Assembly (NCBI GenBank): GCA_964383505.1
Contig: CAYLHB010000016.1
Location: 1 to 18,663, forward strand
From: CAYLHB01 sp964383505
GTDB lineage: Bacteria > Patescibacteriota > Minisyncoccia > Phycocordibacterales > UBA12088
Reading direction: 5' to 3'
DNA: 18,663 nucleotides
Shown: positions 14,292 to 18,663 of the stretch, piece by piece
Layout of the letters: each line of letters starts with the position of its first letter
Numbering within the stretch: position 1 is the first letter of the stretch
Notes under the pieces: generated by a model
Seen by the model: the letters and a program-made list of their open reading frames with translations, nothing else
What the model was told of the DNA's origin: nothing
Database searches by the model: none
Translations under genes and position numbers: made by a program

Positions 14292-14322
14292 ACACGCAGT
14301 GAGGCGTGTGTTGTGATACACT
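14292..14322 (+). promoter_or_regulatory. Promoter of dnaJ with inverted repeat over the -35 region
   Basis: The extended -10 TGA-TACACT (TACACT at 14317-14322) lies 12 nt before the dnaJ ATG, giving a predicted 6-nt leader. Where the -35 should be there is an inverted repeat, ACACGC (14292-14297) and GCGTGT (14304-14309), around a 6-nt spacer. It could be an operator or an mRNA hairpin; there is no consensus -35. Confidence 0.45.
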
Positions 14323-14334
14323 CTAGTTATCGTT

Positions 14335-15402
14335 ATGACACACAAAGACTACTACACTGTGCTCGGTGTTGAGCGTACCGCAAGCAAAGACGAGATAAAA
14401 AAAGCGTTCCGTAAGCTTGCCCATCAGTACCACCCCGACAAACAGGGCGGGGACGAAGCGAAGTTTAAAGAGATTGGCGAAGCGTACGCGGTGCTCTCCG
14501 ACGATACTAAGCGGGCAGAGTATGACCGTTTAGGACGAGTGGGGGCTGGAGCAGGATCAGCGGGCCATAATCCCTTCGACGGATACGATTTTTCTAGTTT
14601 TGGACAAGGTTTCCAAGGAGTTGAGTTTGATCTCGGGGATCTTTTTGGAGACTTTTTCGGAGGTGGAAGACGACGCGAACGACGCGGTAGAGACATCTCA
14701 ATAGATATTGAGGTGCCTTTCAAGGACGCGGCACTTGGCACGGAACGAAAGGTGCTTCTTATGAAGACAGTGCCTTGTGCAGCTTGTGGAGGCACGGGGG
14801 CAGCACAGCCAAGCGATATGGTGTCCTGTGGTACCTGTGGGGGCTCAGGTCGTGTGCATGAGACGAAGGCGACCGTGTTCGGCTCATTCTCCACCGTAGC
14901 CGAGTGTACCACCTGCAAGGGAAGTGGACGAGTACCTCGAAACCCTTGTACTTCGTGCCGAGGCGCAGGCATCGTAAGAAAGGAAACAGAAATTATTGTG
15001 GTAATTCCGCCCGGTATTGAAGACGGTGAAATGGTGCGTCTCACTGGTGCGGGGGAGGCAATTCCCCACGGTGCCTCGGGTGACCTCTATGCAAAAATCC
15101 ATGTCAAACAGGATAAACGGTTTGTTCGTGAAGGAATGAATCTCGTTTCGACACTCACGATCAAGCTTTCCGATGCACTGTTGGGTGCCACATACTCGGT
15201 GCCCACGCTCGACGACGAGGTTGAACTCAAAGTACCGGCAGGCATTGTGCACGGTGAGTTACTCCGCCTGCGTGGGAAAGGGATAGGAAAGCCCGACGGC
15301 AAGAGAGGTGATTTGCTTATTCGTGTATCCCTTGAAATACCTCAAAAGCTCTCTCGAGAGGGCAAGCGGGCGGCTGAAATACTTCGAGCGGAAGGCCATT
15401 GA
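14335..15402 (+). CDS. dnaJ: Chaperone protein DnaJ (Hsp40, type I)
   Basis: This 355-residue protein has a J domain (about 3-68) with the HPD motif in YHPDKQGG, a Gly/Phe-rich linker (about 72-115), a zinc region with four CxxCxGxG repeats (CAACGGTG, CGTCGGSG, CTTCKGSG, CTSCRGAG, about 146-215) and two C-terminal beta domains including LTIKLSDALLGATYSVPTL and GKGIGKPDGKRGDLLI. It stimulates DnaK ATPase and delivers unfolded clients. It is a complete type I DnaJ with a short C-terminus. It follows dnaK by 84 nt with its own promoter, so it may be expressed partly apart from grpE-dnaK. Its stop is TGA. Confidence 0.97.
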   Translation: MTHKDYYTVLGVERTASKDEIKKAFRKLAHQYHPDKQGGDEAKFKEIGEAYAVLSDDTKRAEYDRLGRVGAGAGSAGHNPFDGYDFSSFGQGFQGVEFDLGDLFGDFFGGGRRRERRGRDISIDIEVPFKDAALGTERKVLLMKTVPCAACGGTGAAQPSDMVSCGTCGGSGRVHETKATVFGSFSTVAECTTCKGSGRVPRNPCTSCRGAGIVRKETEIIVVIPPGIEDGEMVRLTGAGEAIPHGASGDLYAKIHVKQDKRFVREGMNLVSTLTIKLSDALLGATYSVPTLDDEVELKVPAGIVHGELLRLRGKGIGKPDGKRGDLLIRVSLEIPQKLSREGKRAAEILRAEGH

Positions 15403-15404
15403 TC

Positions 15405-15932
15405 ATGGGGGCTTCACTTGAACAAGCAACCAATATAATGGGGGCAGTTCAGCTTCCACTCACCACAGACCTAGGCATTTTACTTCTTATTGGGCTGTCG
15501 CTATTAACGATAACACTTTGGAGGGGGAGTGATTTTGTTGCATCGCTCATGCTTGCACTCTACCCAACCCTTGTGCTTGCACCTCGTGTGGTAGAGAAGG
15601 TACCCGCAGTGAAGCAATTACCGACCCTCGGACTTGGGCCCCTTGCCGCTCCGGCAATCGTCTTTTTAGTTATTCTCATAGTAGTCACGGTAGCAATCTA
15701 CCGCTACATGAATGACGCCGAGAAGCCCGAGGGGCCATGGAGATATATCGAGGCTGTACTACTCGCACTCACCGCAGGTGGCGCACTCTTCTCCACCACG
15801 TACCATGTACTTGGCACGCACACGCTACTGCAACACTCAAACTTTATAGATGCTTGGTTCGCTACTGAGCAAGTATTGTTTATGTGGCTTTGTGCACCCC
15901 TCGTCGCTTTACTTGTGGTAGCACGGAGGTAA
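15405..15932 (+). CDS. Polytopic membrane protein, unknown
   Basis: I do not recognise this 175-residue protein. It has about five hydrophobic segments: about 22-38 (DLGILLLIGLSLLTITLW), 43-60, 81-100 (APAIVFLVILIVVTVAIY), 115-135 and 155-173. Short polar loops join them, one containing YMNDAEKPEGPWRY. There is no signal peptide, catalytic motif or Cys cluster. The start is the ATG 2 nt after the dnaJ stop; an in-frame TTG overlapping dnaJ is less likely. It is probably cotranscribed with dnaJ. It begins a run of membrane protein genes ending with the histidine kinase, which may hint at a shared envelope role, but this is only context. Confidence 0.75.
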   Translation: MGASLEQATNIMGAVQLPLTTDLGILLLIGLSLLTITLWRGSDFVASLMLALYPTLVLAPRVVEKVPAVKQLPTLGLGPLAAPAIVFLVILIVVTVAIYRYMNDAEKPEGPWRYIEAVLLALTAGGALFSTTYHVLGTHTLLQHSNFIDAWFATEQVLFMWLCAPLVALLVVARR

Positions 15933-15952
15933 ACTACACGTATCATTTTGCG

Positions 15953-15958
15953 TATTAT
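15953..15958 (+). promoter_or_regulatory. Possible -10 box before the PQ-loop-like gene
   Basis: TATTAT (15953-15958) lies 13 nt before the ATG at 15972 and would give a leader of about 7 nt. There is no recognisable -35, so this rests on position and match alone. Confidence 0.3.
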
Positions 15959-15971
15959 TTTTAAACTATAT

Positions 15972-16616
15972 ATGTTGTCACCCGAATTGTTTGGAATCCT
16001 TGCAGGTGCGACACTTGCACTGGGTTATGTTGTGTACTTCATTCAAAGTGTTCGCCATGAGATAGAGCCAAATCCTACAACCTGGCTCATGTGGGCCTAT
16101 GGGACCTCGCTGTTGACAGTTGTAGAAGCTGACTTAAATGCAAGTTGGGCATTACTTGTGTTGCCTATTACATGCGCAGTTTCAAGCGTAGGTGTCGCCA
16201 TCCTTTGCTTTCGGCGGGGAACACTTCGCTGGCCACGTGGATGGGAGCAGTATGCATTTTTTACTGATGTGATTCTCACGTGTGTGTACATGAGTGCCTG
16301 GGGTATGAGTCTTGCCGGTGGTATTAATGTCTCAGTACTGGCGCTCACTACTGTTGCTATCCTTGTTGCTAGCAACTTAAGCACCGTGGTTTCTTTTACT
16401 CCGATCATACATTCAACCTACATATGCGGAAGTAACGAAAAACCACTTCCGTGGACTATCTGGACTTTCGCATACGGTTTACTTGCTCTTTCTACTGTAC
16501 TCTCAACACAGGGCGTGGAGCTACTTCTTATGTTGATCTATCCTATAAGTTGTATTGTGCTTCATGCGCTTGTGGCATTCCTCAGTGTAAGGGGAACGTC
16601 TTTGTTTCAAAGATGA
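15972..16616 (+). CDS. Membrane protein resembling a duplicated PQ-loop/SWEET-type protein
   Basis: This 214-residue protein has about seven hydrophobic segments in two similar halves. The first half has YVVYFIQSVRHEIEPNPTTWLMWAYG (20-44) and the second has FTPIIHSTYICGSNEKPLPWTIWTFAYG (142-169): each is a helix ending in a polar turn, then a Pro-containing loop and a T-x-W-x-x-W helix. That layout recalls PQ-loop or SemiSWEET-type transporters, but the exact PQ dipeptide is missing, so the link is structural guesswork. The ATG at 15972 is chosen over an upstream TTG. The function is unknown; small-solute transport is one possibility. The stop is TGA, 12 nt before a small TM protein gene. Confidence 0.7.
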   Translation: MLSPELFGILAGATLALGYVVYFIQSVRHEIEPNPTTWLMWAYGTSLLTVVEADLNASWALLVLPITCAVSSVGVAILCFRRGTLRWPRGWEQYAFFTDVILTCVYMSAWGMSLAGGINVSVLALTTVAILVASNLSTVVSFTPIIHSTYICGSNEKPLPWTIWTFAYGLLALSTVLSTQGVELLLMLIYPISCIVLHALVAFLSVRGTSLFQR

Positions 16617-16628
16617 CCTAGGGTGCGT

Positions 16629-16769
16629 ATGACCACAAAAAGTTTTCTGATACTAGCGCTTATGATTGTCGTGGGCACAGTGCTCTCTATGCTGTACACA
16701 GCTCAGCGCTACCTTGTCGAAGAACGCTATCAGATTTTTTACGAGCCCATGGCAAGTGATGGTCTTTAG
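16629..16769 (+). CDS. 46-residue single-TM small protein
   Basis: The sequence runs MTTKSFLILALMIVVGTVLS, then MLYTAQRYLVEERYQIFYEP and MASDGL. One TM helix (about 5-24) is followed by a charged, aromatic tail, an N-in or signal-anchor layout with the tail probably outside. No family is recognised. It fits snugly between the PQ-loop-like gene (12 nt) and the histidine kinase gene (12 nt) on the same strand, and its codons look like its neighbours', which supports its being real. It could be an accessory subunit of the kinase or of the membrane protein upstream. No Shine-Dalgarno is seen. Confidence 0.6.
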   Translation: MTTKSFLILALMIVVGTVLSMLYTAQRYLVEERYQIFYEPMASDGL

Positions 16770-16781
16770 GACCTATAAAAC

Positions 16782-18515
16782 ATGGAAGGTTTATATGCAA
16801 TCCAAAATAATCTTCTTGCGTGCGATTGGGATGTTGCAACGTTCTTTTTGTTTTCACAGAACGTGTTCGCGCCGTTTATCTACTATTCACACCTGTTCCC
16901 CACGCTTGCTGGCCTAGTACTCAGTGGCCTTATTTTTTGGTCAAATTGGCGCTCTTTGTTGCATGGTGTGCTTGCAGCATTGGCGGTCTTGTTCTCTCTT
17001 TGGTCGATCCTTGACTTAGTTCTGTGGGCTACAGAAAAACCAACTATTGTAATGTTTGTATGGTCAAGCCTCATTTATTTTGACCCACTTATCTATTTGG
17101 TAGCACTTGTTGCGACCTATATTTTTTGTTTTGGCCGACCACCAAAGCTAGGCATCACACTCCTTGTTCTCGTACCTTTGATTCCTGTGTACATACTTGC
17201 GCCCACCGATTTTAACCTGATCGGGTTTGACTACACAAACTGTGATCGAGAAGCAATCGAGGGGCCACTATGGCATTACACGTACGTCTACGAACTGTTT
17301 ATTATCTTACTGCTTGTAGTAACTATAGTAACTAGCACACTGGCAAGAAATAATCAAACCAAGTACTCAACTGGTGAAAAGATTTTATTTGGAGCTGGTA
17401 TGTTCACATTCCTTCTTTCATTTTCATGGGGCAACATAGTTGGGAGTTTCACTCAAGATTGGTCAATGGCTCAGTATGGCTTGTTTGGGATGCCAATCTT
17501 TTTGGGCTTTCTGGTGTACCTCATGATAAAGTACAAGTCGTTTAGCCCTCAATTACTGTCAACCCAAGTGCTATCTGTGGTCATTTGGATTTTTATTGCA
17601 TCACTTCTTTTTTTACGTACTATTGAAAACGCTCGACCAATAATAGTAGTCACGCTTATCCTTTTCACATTTTTTGGCGGGTTGTTCACACGGAGCATCA
17701 GAAAGGAAATTGAGCTGCGACAGCAAGGAGAGCAACTGGCACGTTACCTGGCAAACGCCAACGCAAGATTACGCGAGCTAGATCGCGCAAAAACCGAGTT
17801 CGTGTCACTTGCGAGTCATCAGTTACGTGGCCCCATCACCGCAATGCAAGGGTACGCCTCCATCATGCTTGAGGGTACCTACGGCACGGTTCCCGAATAC
17901 TTGCGCACCCCGCTCACGCGCATTTTCGAGTCGAGTCGCCACCTTGCCATTATGGTTGATGATTTCTTGAACGTCACACGCATTGAACAAGGGAGGATGA
18001 AGTATGCACAAGATCGCGTTGATATTGATAAGCTCGCGCGTGCCACTGTCGAGGAGTTCCACGTGATGGGTCGTGAAAAGGGACTTGAGTTCTCGTATAA
18101 GCAGTTGGGTGATTTACCTTGTGAAGTTATTGGGGATGAGGGTAAGTTGAAACAGGTTGTCTCAAACATCATTGATAATGCAATTAAGTACACCAAAACT
18201 GGAACCATACAAGTCGTGGTGATTGGAAAAAGAGAGAACAAAACGGTCGAGTTGGTGGTCACTGACACAGGGGTTGGTATACCTATTGAGGATCAACAAA
18301 AACTTTTTCAAAAGTTTGCTCGCGCAAGTAATGCAAACTCGTCAAACGTATATGGCACTGGCTTGGGGCTCTACGTGGTAAAAGAAATGGTTAAAGCGCA
18401 TTCAGGAAACGTTGAGCTCACAAGTCCCGGATCAGGAGCGGGCACCAAGGTCACCGTCACACTCCCTATGGCCCCCCCCGCAGAACATCAAAAACAGCGC
18501 GTGTACAATATCTAG
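16782..18515 (+). CDS. Membrane-bound sensor histidine kinase
   Basis: This 577-residue protein has eight or nine TM helices (about 41-54, 57-80, 90-116, 123-140, 169-187, 201-224, 235-250, 262-280, 286-304), resembling the 7TM N-terminal sensors of some kinases. A short coiled linker (305-335) leads to the HisKA domain, with phospho-acceptor His346 in FVSLASHQLRGPITA. The HATPase has N box NIIDNAIKY (462-470), G1 DTGVGI (495-500), F box LFQKFARA (509-516) and G2 GTGLGL (525-530), all intact. There is no receiver domain. It autophosphorylates in response to an unknown, probably membrane-sensed signal. A TATAAA lies 2 nt before the ATG, too close to place a start upstream of it. The partner regulator may begin at 18654. 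Confidence 0.95.
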   Translation: MEGLYAIQNNLLACDWDVATFFLFSQNVFAPFIYYSHLFPTLAGLVLSGLIFWSNWRSLLHGVLAALAVLFSLWSILDLVLWATEKPTIVMFVWSSLIYFDPLIYLVALVATYIFCFGRPPKLGITLLVLVPLIPVYILAPTDFNLIGFDYTNCDREAIEGPLWHYTYVYELFIILLLVVTIVTSTLARNNQTKYSTGEKILFGAGMFTFLLSFSWGNIVGSFTQDWSMAQYGLFGMPIFLGFLVYLMIKYKSFSPQLLSTQVLSVVIWIFIASLLFLRTIENARPIIVVTLILFTFFGGLFTRSIRKEIELRQQGEQLARYLANANARLRELDRAKTEFVSLASHQLRGPITAMQGYASIMLEGTYGTVPEYLRTPLTRIFESSRHLAIMVDDFLNVTRIEQGRMKYAQDRVDIDKLARATVEEFHVMGREKGLEFSYKQLGDLPCEVIGDEGKLKQVVSNIIDNAIKYTKTGTIQVVVIGKRENKTVELVVTDTGVGIPIEDQQKLFQKFARASNANSSNVYGTGLGLYVVKEMVKAHSGNVELTSPGSGAGTKVTVTLPMAPPAEHQKQRVYNI

Positions 18516-18572
18516 TCTAGGCTCCCTGTTGACGGACATCTTTCTTCTACTTTTTTCCACATACTTAGATAT

Positions 18573-18600
18573 TTGATGTGTTTCAGTCCGTGATTATTAC
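18573..18600 (+). promoter_or_regulatory. Possible promoter of the next gene
   Basis: TTGATG (18573-18578), a 16-nt spacer and TATTAC (18595-18600) could form a promoter with +1 near 18607 and a leader of about 47 nt before the ATG at 18654. The match is only moderate. Confidence 0.3.
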
Positions 18601-18633
18601 GTAGGTGATGCATAACCTCAGATACATATTGCA

Positions 18634-18653
18634 CTCCTTAACCACACAAGGAG
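18634..18653 (+). promoter_or_regulatory. Hairpin pairing the Shine-Dalgarno of the last gene
   Basis: CTCCTT (18634-18639) and AAGGAG (18648-18653) are perfect complements around an 8-nt loop, and AAGGAG directly abuts the ATG. This is the clearest Shine-Dalgarno-like sequence in the window. The upstream arm mimics the 16S anti-Shine-Dalgarno and could hide it. The zero spacing to the ATG is too short for normal use, so a start further downstream may be the real one. Confidence 0.4.
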
Positions 18654-18663
18654 ATGCGAATAT
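18654..18663 (+). CDS. Start of a partial gene cut by the window edge (MRI...)
   Basis: ATG CGA ATA T begins a frame encoding Met-Arg-Ile before the window ends. Many OmpR-type response regulators begin MRI followed by a hydrophobic run, and the gene directly follows a histidine kinase, so a response regulator is a fair guess. Three codons cannot prove it. Confidence 0.3.

Noticed and set aside
1..18663. Search for CRISPR arrays, insertion sequences, phage genes and rRNA
   Set aside because: I saw no regularly spaced direct repeats, no transposase or integrase, no terminal inverted repeats with target duplications and no rRNA motifs.

Overview
The window looks like chromosomal DNA from a member of the Candidate Phyla Radiation (Patescibacteria, most like Parcubacteria/Kaiserbacteria). 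This rests on the compact layout, the short ribosomal proteins, a TsaD with a long insertion of the kind I associate with this group, and several small membrane proteins of no obvious family. TGA is used as a normal stop (dnaJ ends in TGA, as does the gene ending at 16616), so the recoded Gracilibacteria/Absconditabacteria are unlikely. I see no phage, transposon, CRISPR array or rRNA.

Layout. (a) 1-110: a minus-strand promoter with a perfect 19-bp palindrome over its spacer, driving something off the left edge. (b) 108-1319, minus: tsaD. (c) 1415-2812, plus: two NAD(P)-dependent Rossmann oxidoreductases (a COG2085/F420-reductase-like protein and an SDR). (d) 2830-2903, minus: tRNA-Val(GAC), whose promoter overlaps that of the divergent tsaC (2953-3582), the second t6A-modification gene here. 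(e) 3625-5349: an intracellular GH13 glycosidase. (f) 5619-6980: a single-pass membrane protein with a large extracytoplasmic beta-rich region, possibly baseplate-J-like. (g) 7012-11021: infA-rpmJ-rpsM-rpsK-rpsD-rpoA-rplQ-rplM-rpsI, the classic end of the ribosomal superoperon with rplM-rpsI added. (h) 11048-11641, minus: a SET-domain protein, divergent from (i) grpE-dnaK-dnaJ (11741-15402), the complete Hsp70 machine without hrcA or CIRCE. (j) 15405-18515: two polytopic membrane proteins (the second resembling a duplicated PQ-loop protein), a 46-residue single-TM protein and a multi-TM histidine kinase. The last ten bases may begin the next gene, possibly a response regulator.

The most striking regulatory theme is that almost no internal gene has a recognisable Shine-Dalgarno sequence. 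Instead, sigma-70-like -10 boxes, often extended (TGnTAnACT), lie 3-13 nt before the start codon, predicting leaderless or nearly leaderless mRNAs for tsaD, tsaC, the GH13 gene, the baseplate-J-like gene, infA, rplQ, grpE and dnaJ. The contrast is the right edge, where an AAGGAG abuts an ATG and is paired by an upstream CTCCTT in a small hairpin. I found no clear new defence or mobile system. The best candidates for something new are the leaderless expression architecture, the operator-promoter at the left edge, the membrane gene cluster ending in the histidine kinase, and the SET gene with its mini-ORF leader.
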